Source: Xanthomonas euvesicatoria pv. euvesicatoria (GTDB lineage Bacteria; Pseudomonadota; Gammaproteobacteria; Xanthomonadales; Xanthomonadaceae). Taken from it: a stretch of DNA of 51,757 nt. Both the position numbers and the translations under genes were made by a program. Every line of letters begins with the position of its first letter. Position 1 is the stretch's first letter. The notes beneath the pieces were generated by a model that saw nothing but the letters and a program-made list of their open reading frames with translations, was not told the DNA's origin and ran no database searches. The stretch lies in contig NZ_JAJIUJ010000026.1 of assembly GCF_020880415.1 (NCBI RefSeq), positions 1 to 51,757 of the forward strand, in the 5' to 3' direction. This document shows, piece after piece, positions 40,526 through 49,188 of the stretch.

Positions 40526-40863
40526 GCCCGCTGCGCGTTGGGCCAATGGCCCTACTACATTGCATGGATCGAACGCGTGGGATGCAGCACGCCGGCACGG
40601 CGACGTGCTCCGCTGGCGTCAAGCGCAGTGTTCTGAAGGGTATGCACGATCCGATGTTTTTCCACACCAATCCCGCCGAACCTTGCGTCGACCTGACCAC
40701 GGCGACGGCGCAGAGGCACTGTCATTCCAGCCGTGCGTTTGTCTGCCGATATCCAGGACATGCACCAGTCGGCGACCACCGCTACCATCATCGGCATCCC
40801 GCCGCGAGGGAATCAGGACATGTCATTCGGCAATGACCCGCAGCGCGCGTCTTGGAGTGCCGC

Positions 40864-40894
40864 TTGAAAAAAACGCGTCGCTGCCGCCTACAAT
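40864..40894 (+). promoter_or_regulatory. Candidate sigma-70 promoter of the amidotransferase gene
   Basis: TTGAAA (40864-40869) and TACAAT (40889-40894) are separated by 19 bases, slightly long, 33 bases before the start codon at 40927. Confidence 0.4.
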
Positions 40895-40926
40895 CGGGGG
40901 CATCTGTTGTGTCCGGATCTTTGCGC

Positions 40927-41679
40927 ATGTCCGTTTTGCCGTTCCTGATCATCGAAACCGGGCAGCCCGTGCCGGAGATGAAGCGATACGGCCGTTTTCC
41001 GCACTGGATCCGCGTGGCGGCCGGGCTGGCCGAGCAGGAAACGGTGGCCATCGACGTTGCCAATGGGGACGCGCTGCCCGACCCGGCCGACTTTGCCGGC
41101 ATCATCGTCAGCGGTTCGGCCGCCTTCGTCACCGACCGCGCCGACTGGAGCGAACGCAGTGCCGAATGGCTGCGCCATGCCGCCCATCAGGGCATGCCGC
41201 TACTGGGCATCTGCTACGGGCACCAGTTGCTGGCGCACGCGCTGGGCGGCGAGGTCGACTACAACCCGGCCGGGCGCGAATCCGGCACCATCGCGCTGGA
41301 GCTGCACCCGCCGGCCGAGCAGGATCCTTTATTCGCAGGGCTTCCGCCGCAGTTCCCGGCCCATGCCACCCATCTGCAGACGGTCGTGCGTGCCCCGGAC
41401 GGCGCCATCGTGCTGGCGCACTCCCGGCAGGACCGCTGCCATGCCTTCCGCTGGGGCCGGGCCACCTGGGGCGTCCAGTTCCACCCCGAATTCGCCACCC
41501 ACCACATGCGCGGCTATGTGCAGGCGCGTGCCGACTGCATTGCCCGCCACGGACGTTGCGCCCGCACGGTCGCCCGCGAGGTCACCGCCGCCCCCATCGC
41601 CCGCAAGTTGTTGCGCCGCTTCGTGCATCACGCACGCCGGTTGCAAACAGTGAGCGCTCGTCCCGCCGCGCACACGTAA
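40927..41679 (+). CDS. Class I glutamine amidotransferase (GuaA-like domain protein)
   Basis: The 250-residue cytoplasmic protein consists of a single GATase-1 domain. Its triad is visible: nucleophile Cys in LLGICYGHQLLAHALGG (near residue 96), and His and Glu in WGVQFHPEF (near 184-186). The oxyanion-type strand GIIVSGSAAFVTD is also present. The usual role is to release ammonia from glutamine for a partner synthetase, but stand-alone members of this family also cleave gamma-glutamyl compounds. No partner gene is adjacent. I chose the ATG at 40927 (MSVLPFLIIETGQP) since the core fold begins there; upstream residues in the longer frame are basic and Cys-rich. It is followed at 59 bases by the membrane-protein gene, possibly in one transcript. 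Confidence 0.88.
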   Translation: MSVLPFLIIETGQPVPEMKRYGRFPHWIRVAAGLAEQETVAIDVANGDALPDPADFAGIIVSGSAAFVTDRADWSERSAEWLRHAAHQGMPLLGICYGHQLLAHALGGEVDYNPAGRESGTIALELHPPAEQDPLFAGLPPQFPAHATHLQTVVRAPDGAIVLAHSRQDRCHAFRWGRATWGVQFHPEFATHHMRGYVQARADCIARHGRCARTVAREVTAAPIARKLLRRFVHHARRLQTVSARPAAHT

Positions 41680-41738
41680 AAGCAGCGATAATCGCGTGAC
41701 GCCGGATGGTCCGGCGCGCGTATCGATCCGGAATGGGA

Positions 41739-42638
41739 ATGAGCGAAATTCGTAAGGTGCCGGCATCTGCCGGCGCAGAGTGGCTGTTGACCGGTTTCTC
41801 GCTGTTGAAGCGGGCGCCGCTGGCGCTTGGCTCGATGGGGGTGATCTGGAGCGTGGCCGCCTCGCTGGTGGTATCGCTGTCGGTCCTGGTGCCGCTGTTG
41901 GGCCCGGCTCTGCAGTTCCTGCTGGTGCTGGCCGGCCCGTTGTTCATGGGCGGCCTGCTGTGGGCCATCCGCGAAGTGGACGAAGGCCGCATCGCCAAAC
42001 CGTCGCATCTGCTGCATGGCCTGCAGGACGGCCGCGCGCCGCACCTGCTGGTGTCGCTGCTGCCGCAGCTGATCGCCGGCCTGCTGCTGGGCGTGCTGCT
42101 GCTGGCGATGATCGGCGCCAGCGGGCTGCAGCAGTTGTCCGAGGTAATGGTGAAGATCAACCAGATCAGCCAGTCCGGCGCGCAGCCGGACCCGGTGCAG
42201 ATCGAGCAGCTGGCCGCCAGCCTGCCGGCCGGGCGCATCCTGCTGTGGCTGCTGCTGACCATCGCCACCTTCGCGGCGATGACGCTGGCGCTGTTCGTGA
42301 TGCCGCCGCAGGTCATGTTCGACCGCAGCACCGGTGGCCACGCGCTGCGCGAGAGCCTGCGCGCCAGCCTGCACAACCTGCCGGCGATGCTGGTGTTCTT
42401 CGTCCTGGCCTTCATCGCCATTTTCGCGATCTATTTCGCGGTCATGATCGTGGCGCTGATCGTCGGCCTGATTGCCGGCCAGACCGTGGCGATGTGGCTG
42501 GCCCAACTGCTGTTGATGGCGGTGCTGATGCCGGTGTTCGCCGGTTCGGTCTACGCCGCGTGGAAGCAGATGTTCACCCACGCCGGCGCCGCCGCCCAAC
42601 CAGCCCCGCCATCGCGACCGGATGTGTTTGTTGCTTGA
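41739..42638 (+). CDS. BPSS1780-family multi-pass membrane protein
   Basis: The 299-residue inner-membrane protein has about six hydrophobic helices, for example MGVIWSVAASLVVSLSVLVP, APHLLVSLLPQLIAGLLLGV, ILLWLLLTIATFAAMTLALF and MLVFFVLAFIAIFAIYFAVM. The N-terminal motif VPASAGAEWLLTGFSLLKRAP resembles the BPSS1780 family of unknown function. There are two possible ATGs (41733 and 41739); GGA before the second favours MSEIRKV. It probably forms an operon with the amidotransferase. No function can be assigned from the sequence. Confidence 0.85.
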   Translation: MSEIRKVPASAGAEWLLTGFSLLKRAPLALGSMGVIWSVAASLVVSLSVLVPLLGPALQFLLVLAGPLFMGGLLWAIREVDEGRIAKPSHLLHGLQDGRAPHLLVSLLPQLIAGLLLGVLLLAMIGASGLQQLSEVMVKINQISQSGAQPDPVQIEQLAASLPAGRILLWLLLTIATFAAMTLALFVMPPQVMFDRSTGGHALRESLRASLHNLPAMLVFFVLAFIAIFAIYFAVMIVALIVGLIAGQTVAMWLAQLLLMAVLMPVFAGSVYAAWKQMFTHAGAAAQPAPPSRPDVFVA

Positions 42639-42650
42639 ATTCGCGCGGCT

Positions 42651-42719
42651 GTAGGAGCGCACCTGGGCGCGACCGGGGCTTCTCGACGTAGGCTTGGTCG
42701 CGCCCGGGCGCGCTCCTAA
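42651..42719. repeat. REP-like inverted repeat (GTAGGAGCGC type)
   Basis: The left arm GTAGGAGCGCACCTGGGCGC (running on to GACC) pairs with the right arm starting GGTCGCGCCCGGGCGCGCTC and ending in CTA, with small mismatches. It lies between the convergent membrane-protein and tatC genes and may help terminate both. The right arm recurs inside glyS at 26455-26480. Confidence 0.85.
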
Positions 42720-42822
42720 CGTGGACCATGGCGTCCGGGGCGACGCCGCGCAGCGACGCATGTGCCCGAAGACGACCGCACCGCGCACCTGCATGGCGGC
42801 GCGCTTCGGTGCAGCGACGGCA

Positions 42823-43560
42823 CTAGGCGCTCTTCGGCGCCACCGCACGCGAAGCCATGATGCCCAGCTCGTAGAGCAGGCACATCGGGATGGCCAGCAT
42901 CAGCTGCGATACGACGTCTGGCGGGGTGAGCACGGCGGCCAGGATGAAGATGCCGACGATGGCGTAGCCACGGCCTTCGCTGAGCTGCTTGGGGCTGACC
43001 CAGCCCAGCAGCACCAGGATCACCAAGGCCACCGGCAGTTCGAAACTCGCGCCGAAGGCGAAGAAAATGGCCAGCACGAAATCCAGGTACGAATTGGCAT
43101 CCGGGGTAATTGCGATCACGTCTGGCTTGAACGTGGTCAGGAAGTGGAACACCGCCGGCAACACCAGGAAATAGGCGAACGCGCAGCCGATATAGAACAG
43201 CGCCACCGCCGACGCCAGCAGCGGAAATGCCAGCTTCTTTTCGCGCTGGTACAACCCCGGCGCCACGAACGCCCAGGCCTGATACAACAGCCACGGCACG
43301 CTGAAGAACACCGCCACGAAGAAGGTCAGCTTGAGCGGGGCGAAGAACGCGCCGGCCGGATTCATCGCGATCATCGTCTGCCCCAGCGGCAGTTGCGAGA
43401 TCAGCGGTGCGGCCAGCCACGAATAGATCGCCCGCGAAAACGGCAGCAGCGCCAGCAACACCACGCCCAGACCGATCAGCGCGCGGACCAGGCGGGCGCG
43501 TAATTCGACCAGATGCTCGATCAGACTGCTTTCGGCCTGTGCGTCGTCGAACAGGCTCAC
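42823..43560 (-). CDS. tatC: TatC, twin-arginine translocase receptor subunit
   Basis: The 245-residue inner-membrane protein has six helices. It binds twin-arginine signal peptides with TatB and, with TatA, moves folded proteins across the membrane. Characteristic stretches are SSLIEHLVELRARLVRALIG (the N-terminal HLxELRxR motif), FKPDVIAITPDANSYLDFVL, FGASFELPVALVILVLLGWV and a C-terminal LTPPDVVSQLMLAIPMCLLYE. I start at the GTG at 43560, which overlaps the tatB stop (GTGA, four bases) and has AGGAG upstream inside tatB; the upstream frame is tatB in another phase. Last gene of tatABC. Confidence 0.96.
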   Translation of the reverse strand: MSLFDDAQAESSLIEHLVELRARLVRALIGLGVVLLALLPFSRAIYSWLAAPLISQLPLGQTMIAMNPAGAFFAPLKLTFFVAVFFSVPWLLYQAWAFVAPGLYQREKKLAFPLLASAVALFYIGCAFAYFLVLPAVFHFLTTFKPDVIAITPDANSYLDFVLAIFFAFGASFELPVALVILVLLGWVSPKQLSEGRGYAIVGIFILAAVLTPPDVVSQLMLAIPMCLLYELGIMASRAVAPKSA

Positions 43561-44183
43561 GGCTGTTTCTCCTGGAGTTTGGCTGGCGCGCTCGGCGTCC
43601 ACGCGGCCGGTGTGCCCGCATCGACTGGCGCAACGGCGACCGGCTCGGGCGCGCTGGCAAGATGCGCGGCATGCGGCGCGGGCACTATCGTGTCGTGCGG
43701 AGCCGGAACCAGGGTTTGATGCGGCGCTGGCGCAATGGGTTGAGCCTGCGCAATCACCGGCGCGGTATGTGCAGCTCCAGCCGCATCGGTTACGCCGGCT
43801 GTTGCATCCACATCGGGGCTGGCAGACAAATCCGCATGGGCCAGTTCCAGCGGCGTTGCCACCGGCGTGGCGCTGGCGCGGATGTCGATATCGCGACTGA
43901 CGTCGTCATGCAGCGTGCGGGCGCCCTGCTCGACCTGCTGCTGCGTGTTGCGCAGCTGGTCTTCGGCCTCGCGCAGCGAGGCCTGCACGTCCTGCAGGCT
44001 GCGCTTGAGCTCTTCGGCCTCGAGTTCGCGTTCGAGTTCCTGCTTGACAGAATCCCACTGCATTCGGGCACGGCGCACCCACAATCCGGCAAATCGGGCC
44101 GCCTTGGGCAAACGCTCGGGGCCGAGCACCACCAGGGCGACGACCGCAATGAGCGTCAGTTCGCCAACACCTATGTCAAACAC
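43557..44183 (-). CDS. tatB: TatB, twin-arginine translocase subunit
   Basis: The 208-residue protein starts with GTG (MFDIGVGELTLIAVVALVVLGPERLP). It has one membrane helix ending in the conserved GPERLP hinge and an amphipathic helix (KAARFAGLWVRRARMQWDSVKQE). A coiled-coil stretch (ELEAEELKRSLQDVQASLREAEDQL) and a long Ala/Pro/His-rich tail follow. The tail makes it longer than E. coli TatB (171); it is low-complexity and probably unstructured. It sits 15 bases after tatA and overlaps tatC. Confidence 0.95.
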   Translation of the reverse strand: MFDIGVGELTLIAVVALVVLGPERLPKAARFAGLWVRRARMQWDSVKQELERELEAEELKRSLQDVQASLREAEDQLRNTQQQVEQGARTLHDDVSRDIDIRASATPVATPLELAHADLSASPDVDATAGVTDAAGAAHTAPVIAQAQPIAPAPHQTLVPAPHDTIVPAPHAAHLASAPEPVAVAPVDAGTPAAWTPSAPAKLQEKQP

Positions 44184-44198
44184 CGACGCCGCTCCGGA

Positions 44199-44426
44199 TC
44201 AGCGCGCGTCGCGGTCGCGTTCGGCCTGCGCCTCACGCGCCTGCTCGGCAGTGCGGGAGTCGTCGCCGAGCTTGCCGGCCGGCTTGTCGTCGTCGTGCAT
44301 GCCTTTCTTGAATTCCTTGACCGCGCTGCCGAGATCCTTGGCACCGCTGGTGAGCCGCTTGGTACCGAACACCAGCAACACGATCACCAGCACGATCAGC
44401 CAGTGCCAAATGCTGAAACCGCCCAT
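44199..44426 (-). CDS. tatA: TatA, twin-arginine translocase pore-forming subunit
   Basis: The 75-residue protein has an N-terminal membrane helix ([21 protein letters not shown]), the FGTKRL hinge and an amphipathic helix ([17 protein letters not shown]), followed by a charged tail. This is the standard TatA layout and length. It is the first gene of tatABC; the promoter should lie in the 72 bases between it and the end of the SYLF-protein gene, or further upstream in that gene's transcript. Confidence 0.95.
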
Positions 44427-44498
44427 GATCTGCTCGCTTGCTTGAAAGATGGAACGCGCAGGATACCCCAGCGCACCGCGCAGGGGGATGACAGTGCG

Positions 44499-45407
44499 TT
44501 AGCGGTTGCCGTCCAGTGATTCGGTGCGGATTTCGCCCTCCGATACCGGCTGAAAACCCTGCTGGGCGGGCGGCGTGGTGCTGGGCTGCATCGGCACGGT
44601 ACTGGCTTCGCTGCCCGGCGGCGGCACATTGGCCGGTTGCTGTGCCTGCACCGGCGGCGGGGTCTGCGGACGCGGTGCCGGCGGCGCGCCATCGGCGGCG
44701 GCATCGGTGCTGCGATTGGCGCGCGCGGTGTAGGTCGCCTCTTCCAGCCGGTCGCGGAAAGCGATCACATCGGTGGATGGGCGTTCGTTGGTGCGGCCTT
44801 CGAAAATCATGCGCGGAGTCGCGCCGCTGCCGTAGGCATTGAGGTCGGCGGCATCGTCGATCTGCAGCACCGCACCGTCCAGCGCCACGCCGGCGAACAG
44901 GCCGCGGGCACGCGACCACGACCAGATTTCGGCCTTGAGCTGGCCGTCGGTCGCCGCGGCGGCGTTGCGCCCGACCGGACCTGCGGCCACGCCGGCGTCG
45001 GCGCCAAGGGTGAACTTGCCGTTGACGATGTTGTCCAGGCTGCGGTCGTTGCGGAACACCAGCACCACGTCGGAGGACTGCACGCCGGCCTGGAAGCCGA
45101 TGCTGCCGCCGGTGAGCTTGACGAACACCGGTTGCGACCAGCTGCCGTCGGGATTCTTCATCGACATCAGGCCGTGGCCGCGGCGGCCGCCGATCACCAG
45201 ACCGGCCTTGAGCGTGTCGGGAATGACCACGATGGCGCGCGCCTCGTCGAGCAGTTTGTCCGGAATGGCCTGCTCGGGGATCTTCATGATCTCGGTGAGC
45301 ACCCGCACCGCATTGCGTGCGCGCTGGTCTTCTTCCGGGCCGGCGACGGCATGGCCGGCGACCAACGTCAGCGACAACAACAGGGCCAGGCGCGACAAAC
45401 GAGGCAT
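44499..45407 (-). CDS. SYLF-domain (Ysc84-like) lipid-binding protein
   Basis: The 302-residue exported protein has a signal peptide (RLALLLSLTLVAGHAVAG) and a SYLF domain (about residues 25-215). Within it are AIPDKLLDEARAIVVIPDTLKAGLVIGGRRGHGLM, SWSQPVFVKLTGGSIGFQAGVQSSDVVLVF and GKFTLGADAGVAAGPVGR. The domain binds phosphoinositides in eukaryotes; its role in bacteria is unclear and probably envelope-related. A Pro/Gln/Ala-rich tail of about 70 residues follows. I chose the ATG at 45407, preceded by GGAG; the much longer open frame upstream lies antisense to hemH and is not protein-like. Confidence 0.9.
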   Translation of the reverse strand: MPRLSRLALLLSLTLVAGHAVAGPEEDQRARNAVRVLTEIMKIPEQAIPDKLLDEARAIVVIPDTLKAGLVIGGRRGHGLMSMKNPDGSWSQPVFVKLTGGSIGFQAGVQSSDVVLVFRNDRSLDNIVNGKFTLGADAGVAAGPVGRNAAAATDGQLKAEIWSWSRARGLFAGVALDGAVLQIDDAADLNAYGSGATPRMIFEGRTNERPSTDVIAFRDRLEEATYTARANRSTDAAADGAPPAPRPQTPPPVQAQQPANVPPPGSEASTVPMQPSTTPPAQQGFQPVSEGEIRTESLDGNR

Positions 45408-45569
45408 GACAAGCTCCAAGGAAGAATCCGTCAAAGATAGCAATGCCGCGACGTTAGTACCGGCGCAATGAATCGGTGGTGAGCGCAACCGGCGCGGAAG
45501 AGACGGCCGATCGCAGCGATCGTTGCGCTGCTGTCGGCAGCGGTGCCCGGCTCTGCCAGAATGGTGCGC

Positions 45570-46526
45570 ATGAACACGACACCCGATACCGCCCTGCTGG
45601 TCGTCAACCTGGGCACTCCCGAATCGCCGACCGCCCCGGCCGTGCGCCGCTACCTGGCCGAGTTCCTCAGCGACCGCCGCGTGGTCGCGATTCCGCCACT
45701 GTTCTGGAAGCCGCTGCTGTACGGGGTGATCCTGCCGATCCGCGGGCCGAAATCGGCCGAAAAATACGCCAAGGTGTGGTTGCCGGAGGGCTCGCCGCTG
45801 GCGGTCTACACGCGCCGCCTGGCCGACGGCCTGCAAGCGGTGATGCCCGACTGGCATGTGGAATGGGCCATGCGCTACGGCGAGCCGGCCTTGCGCAAGA
45901 CGCTGGACGGGCTGCGCGCGCGCGGCATCAGGCGCATCGTGGTGCTGCCGCTGTATCCGCAGTATTCCACCACCACCACCGCCTCGATCCAGGATGTGGT
46001 GGAGGCATGGCGCACCAGCGCGCCGGAGATCGCGGTGGAGGTGATCCAGGACTACTGCGAGGACGCCGGCTGGGTGGCCGCGATCGCCGAGTCGATTCGC
46101 GCGCACTGGCAGGTGCATGGGCGCAGCGAAAAATTGATGTTTTCCTTCCACGGCCTGCCGCAGCGCGTGGCCAATGCCGGCGACCCGTATCCGCAGCAGT
46201 GCGAACGCAGCGCGCAGGCCATTGTGGCAGCGCTGGGGCTGGGCGCGGACGAGTGGCAGATGGGCTACCAGTCGCGCTTCGGCGCCGAACGCTGGCTGCA
46301 GCCGTACGCCGAACCCACGCTGTGGGCATTGGCCGAAGGCGGCGTGCGCAGCTTCGACTTGGTCTGTCCGGGCTTTGCCACCGATTGCCTGGAAACGCTG
46401 GAAGAAGTGGCGCTGGGTTTTGCCGAAACGCTGGCCGAGCGTGGTGCCACGCTCAGCTACATCCCCTGCCTCAACGCCAGCGATGCGCATGCGCAGGCGC
46501 TGGCCGCCGTGGCGCGCCGGGCGTGA
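45570..46526 (+). CDS. hemH: Ferrochelatase
   Basis: The 318-residue enzyme inserts Fe2+ into protoporphyrin IX, the last step of protoheme synthesis. Seen motifs are [29 protein letters not shown], the metal-site His in [11 protein letters not shown], and the Glu-containing segment [16 protein letters not shown]. Length equals E. coli HemH. Three in-frame starts lie close together (45543, 45561, 45570); I use the last, which gives [15 protein letters not shown] and the usual N-terminus. Divergent from the SYLF gene across about 160 bases. The alpha/beta hydrolase gene overlaps its end. Confidence 0.96.
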   Translation: MNTTPDTALLVVNLGTPESPTAPAVRRYLAEFLSDRRVVAIPPLFWKPLLYGVILPIRGPKSAEKYAKVWLPEGSPLAVYTRRLADGLQAVMPDWHVEWAMRYGEPALRKTLDGLRARGIRRIVVLPLYPQYSTTTTASIQDVVEAWRTSAPEIAVEVIQDYCEDAGWVAAIAESIRAHWQVHGRSEKLMFSFHGLPQRVANAGDPYPQQCERSAQAIVAALGLGADEWQMGYQSRFGAERWLQPYAEPTLWALAEGGVRSFDLVCPGFATDCLETLEEVALGFAETLAERGATLSYIPCLNASDAHAQALAAVARRA

Positions 46527-47389
46527 AGTTGGAGCCGTTTGCGTGCGACCTGGCCATCGGCCGGATCACCGGACTGCGCAACCAAGATCGCGGCCCGCGC
46601 CGGGTGCTGGCCTTGCATGGCTGGCTGGACAACGCGGCCAGCTTCGTGCCGCTGAGCGCGCATCTGCGCGCGCAGGAGCTGGATCTGGTGCTGCTGGATC
46701 TGCCCGGCCATGGCCACAGCGCTTGGCTGCCGACAGGCGCCGAATACACGCTCAGCAGCGCGATCGCCATGTTGTTGCAGGTCGCCGATGCCCTGGGCTG
46801 GGAGCGCTTCACCGTGCTCGGCCACTCGATGGGCGGCGGCATTGCCAGCCTGCTGGCCGCCGCTGCGGCCGAACGCGTGGAGGCCTTGATCGCCATCGAG
46901 GCGCTGGGCGCCCTGGCCGAGCCCGTGGAAAGCACTGCCACACGCCTGCGCGATGCCGTTGCGTCGGCACGCACGCTGGCAGAGCGGCCGCTGCGGGTAT
47001 TTCCGTCGATGGAAATGCCGGTACGCGCGCGCATGATGGCCAACCAACTCACCGAACCGGCTGCACGGCTGCTGGTCGAACGCGGCGTACGCGTGGTGGA
47101 AGGTGGCTACAGCTGGTGCAGCGATCCGCGCCTGACCCTGCCCACCGCCATCCGCATGACCGAAGCGCAGATCGACGTGCTGCTGGCCTCCATCGCCTGC
47201 CCCGCCCAGGCGATCTTCGCCACGCCCGCCCAGGCGTATTTCCCGGAAGCATTGCGCGACCACCGCGTGGCGATGATGCGCGACGCACGCCTGCAGCTGC
47301 TGCCCGGCACGCACCACGTGCATATGGAAGCGCCGGAAGCAGTCGCGGCGGTGATCAACGGCTTCTTGGATGGTTTGCGTCACGCGTGA
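46523..47389 (+). CDS. Alpha/beta-fold hydrolase
   Basis: The 288-residue cytoplasmic hydrolase has the [10 protein letters not shown] oxyanion segment, DLPGHGHS, the nucleophile elbow GHSMGGG (Ser near residue 106) and a late His in [12 protein letters not shown]. It belongs to the broad epoxide-hydrolase/esterase superfamily; the substrate is unknown. It starts with GTG at 46523, overlapping the hemH stop by four bases (GTGA), so it is translationally coupled to hemH. A link to heme metabolism is possible but not shown. Confidence 0.88.
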   Translation: MKLEPFACDLAIGRITGLRNQDRGPRRVLALHGWLDNAASFVPLSAHLRAQELDLVLLDLPGHGHSAWLPTGAEYTLSSAIAMLLQVADALGWERFTVLGHSMGGGIASLLAAAAAERVEALIAIEALGALAEPVESTATRLRDAVASARTLAERPLRVFPSMEMPVRARMMANQLTEPAARLLVERGVRVVEGGYSWCSDPRLTLPTAIRMTEAQIDVLLASIACPAQAIFATPAQAYFPEALRDHRVAMMRDARLQLLPGTHHVHMEAPEAVAAVINGFLDGLRHA

Positions 47390-47396
47390 TACGCAG

Positions 47397-47705
47397 ATGC
47401 CAATCGCGCAGGTGAACGTGGCAGATGCCGCCCGTGTCGTGGGCGCACTCGAATCCTTCGATCGGTGGCATGCGCCGTGGACCTTCATCCAGGCGGTGCG
47501 CGCCGCTGCCCACCTGGATGCAGGCGATCGCGTCCTGTTGGAGCAGGCATGGGCAGCGGCGTGTCACGCCGACCACTGGATGTCGGCGCGCACCCTGGAC
47601 GCAGGCGCTGCGGCTGCAGAACACGCCCTGTCAAAACGCTTTGCCTGGCTGTCGCCGCTGGCCTGCCGGCAACTTGCCCGGGCTGCCTCCTACGCGTGGC
47701 GCTAG
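47397..47705 (+). CDS. Small hypothetical protein downstream of the hydrolase
   Basis: The 102-residue frame (MPIAQVNVADAARVVGALES to ARAASYAWR) follows the hydrolase stop by 7 bases in the same direction. I recognise no family. It is helical and Ala/Trp-rich, with HAPWTFIQAVRAAAHLDAGDRVLLEQAW in the middle. Position and ordinary composition favour a real gene, but no Shine-Dalgarno is clear. Confidence 0.5.
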   Translation: MPIAQVNVADAARVVGALESFDRWHAPWTFIQAVRAAAHLDAGDRVLLEQAWAAACHADHWMSARTLDAGAAAAEHALSKRFAWLSPLACRQLARAASYAWR

Positions 47706-47840
47706 CGGCATCTTCGCTGCAGCGTTGACCACTCGCCGGTGCCGGCCGCACCAATCGCCTATTGCTGTTGCTGTTGCCGCACCCGTAGCTGCACCACTGT
47801 CGCGAAAGGCACATCATCGCAGCCGCGCGCTACGCCTGCA

Positions 47841-48626
47841 TCACTGCACGTGCAGCAACCGGCGCAGTTGCGCCTTGAGCTGGCGGCCGTGTTCGTGGAA
47901 GTAACTGCGTTCCTCGCGCCAAGTGGGAAAACGTTGCTCCACTTCGGCCCAGAACGCAGGCGAGTGGTTGGCCTGCACCAGGTGGCAGAGCTCGTGCACC
48001 AGCACGTATTCGAACGCGGAAGGGCGACCCAGCACCAGCGCCAGGTCCAACGCCATCGAGCCATCCGGTGCGAGCGAGCCCCACTGCGAGGACATCACCT
48101 TCAGCCGCAGCCGTGCCGGTGCGCGCGGCAGGCCGGGCAGATAACCCGGCAACCAGCGGCCGACGTCGGCGCGTGCCTGCGCTTCGTAGAATTCCTTCAA
48201 GGTGCGGCGCAGGCCGGCATCGCCCAGGCGGATGGGCACATGGAACTGCGCCCCGTCGTCGGTGATATCGATGCGTGCATAGCGCCCTTCGTGCCAGCTC
48301 AACGGCAGCAACGCACCGCGCAACGGCAGTTGCCCGGGCACGCCACGCTCAAGCGCAGGAAACGCATCGACCTGCTGATACCGCGACAGCTGCGTGGTCA
48401 GCCAGTCCAGATGCGCATGCAGAAACCGTTCGCCGGACATCAGGCTTGCGCGCAGCGGCAAGGTCAGCCGTGCGCCGCGCTCGTCGACGCTGAGTTTGAT
48501 GCGTCGCGCACGCGGATCGCGCACGCGCAGCACTGCGATGTCGCGGCCGTCCAGCTGCACGTGCACGCAGTCGCGTTCGACAACCTGCGAGGGCGGAACA
48601 ATCAGGCGGCGGACGGGCTTGAACAT
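47841..48626 (-). CDS. YgjP-like (DUF45) zinc metalloprotease
   Basis: The 261-residue protein has a C-terminal zinc-protease domain. HELCHLVQANHSPAFWAEVEQRFP gives the HExxH site plus the third His seven residues on, as in YgjP/WLM-clan peptidases. KVMSSQWGSLAPDGSMALDLALVLG (the S-x-WGS region) supports the DUF45 assignment. The N-terminal half resembles the beta-rich part of the family. The first codons are GTG CGC ATG; I chose the ATG at 48626. It is probably cytoplasmic, as no signal peptide is seen. The physiological target is unknown. Confidence 0.88.
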   Translation of the reverse strand: MFKPVRRLIVPPSQVVERDCVHVQLDGRDIAVLRVRDPRARRIKLSVDERGARLTLPLRASLMSGERFLHAHLDWLTTQLSRYQQVDAFPALERGVPGQLPLRGALLPLSWHEGRYARIDITDDGAQFHVPIRLGDAGLRRTLKEFYEAQARADVGRWLPGYLPGLPRAPARLRLKVMSSQWGSLAPDGSMALDLALVLGRPSAFEYVLVHELCHLVQANHSPAFWAEVEQRFPTWREERSYFHEHGRQLKAQLRRLLHVQ

Positions 48627-48846
48627 GCGCACAGGATACCGCCGCGATGTGTCAGGCGGTGAGACGCATCGATTGCCGCACTCGGTGACTGCCAGACCGT
48701 GATCGGCGTCGTCCCTGGAAGCGATTGGCCAACCGATGGATCAGTGGTGGGGCAGCTGTTCTGCAACGTTGCTGCCGGGCCCTTGTCCGCCACCGCGCAG
48801 GACACATCGCACGTATGTCCTTCACGAGAGCAGCGGAAGAACGCTT

Positions 48847-48942
48847 TGGTGCGGTGTTCTCAACGCCTGCGGGACTTTTGGCGGCATGGATGCCGCCATC
48901 GAATCCCCAGCGACGGGTTCACGGCGTGTCCCGCGACGGCGG
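48847..48942. repeat. Xanthomonas-type intergenic repeat, unit A
   Basis: This unit runs from TGGTGCGGTG to TTCACGGCGTGTCCCGCGAC. It includes the perfect hairpin GGCGGCAT GG ATGCCGCC at 48880-48897. It aligns along its length with unit B at 49008. Confidence 0.8.
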
Positions 48943-49007
48943 GCAGGCAAGGACTCGTCGAGTTGGCCGGTGTGCAGGGCCTTCACTAAAACGATCCGCA
49001 CCTTGTC

Positions 49008-49105
49008 TGGTGCGGTGTCCTTGCCGCTTGCGGGACCGTGTGGCGACATGGATGTCGCCGCCGAGCCTCCACGGATGGATTCACGGCGTGTCCCGCGTGT
49101 GGCGA
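49008..49105. repeat. Xanthomonas-type intergenic repeat, unit B
   Basis: This is the same layout as unit A, with the hairpin GGCGACAT GG ATGTCGCC at 49042-49059. One base pair of the stem differs from unit A on both sides, so pairing is preserved. Confidence 0.8.
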
Positions 49106-49188
49106 GGGCACCGCGCCCTCGACGCACCGAAAGCGTTTGATTCGCGCCACGCATCGCGCCTCAACGCCGCCACCGTCCGACGTTCCGG

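Larger units (their letters stand above)
40458..40926. other. Divergent intergenic region between xopAD and the amidotransferase gene
   Basis: This 469-base stretch has no supported gene. It contains the imperfect PIP box and -10 for xopAD at its left end, and a -35/-10 pair (40864-40894) for the amidotransferase gene at its right end. Confidence 0.6.
48627..49188. other. Intergenic region of 562 bases with two repeat units
   Basis: This gap precedes the metalloprotease gene (its promoter lies at the left) and follows rdgC. It has no supported gene. Its main content is two diverged direct repeats at 48847-48942 and 49008-49105. Confidence 0.6.
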
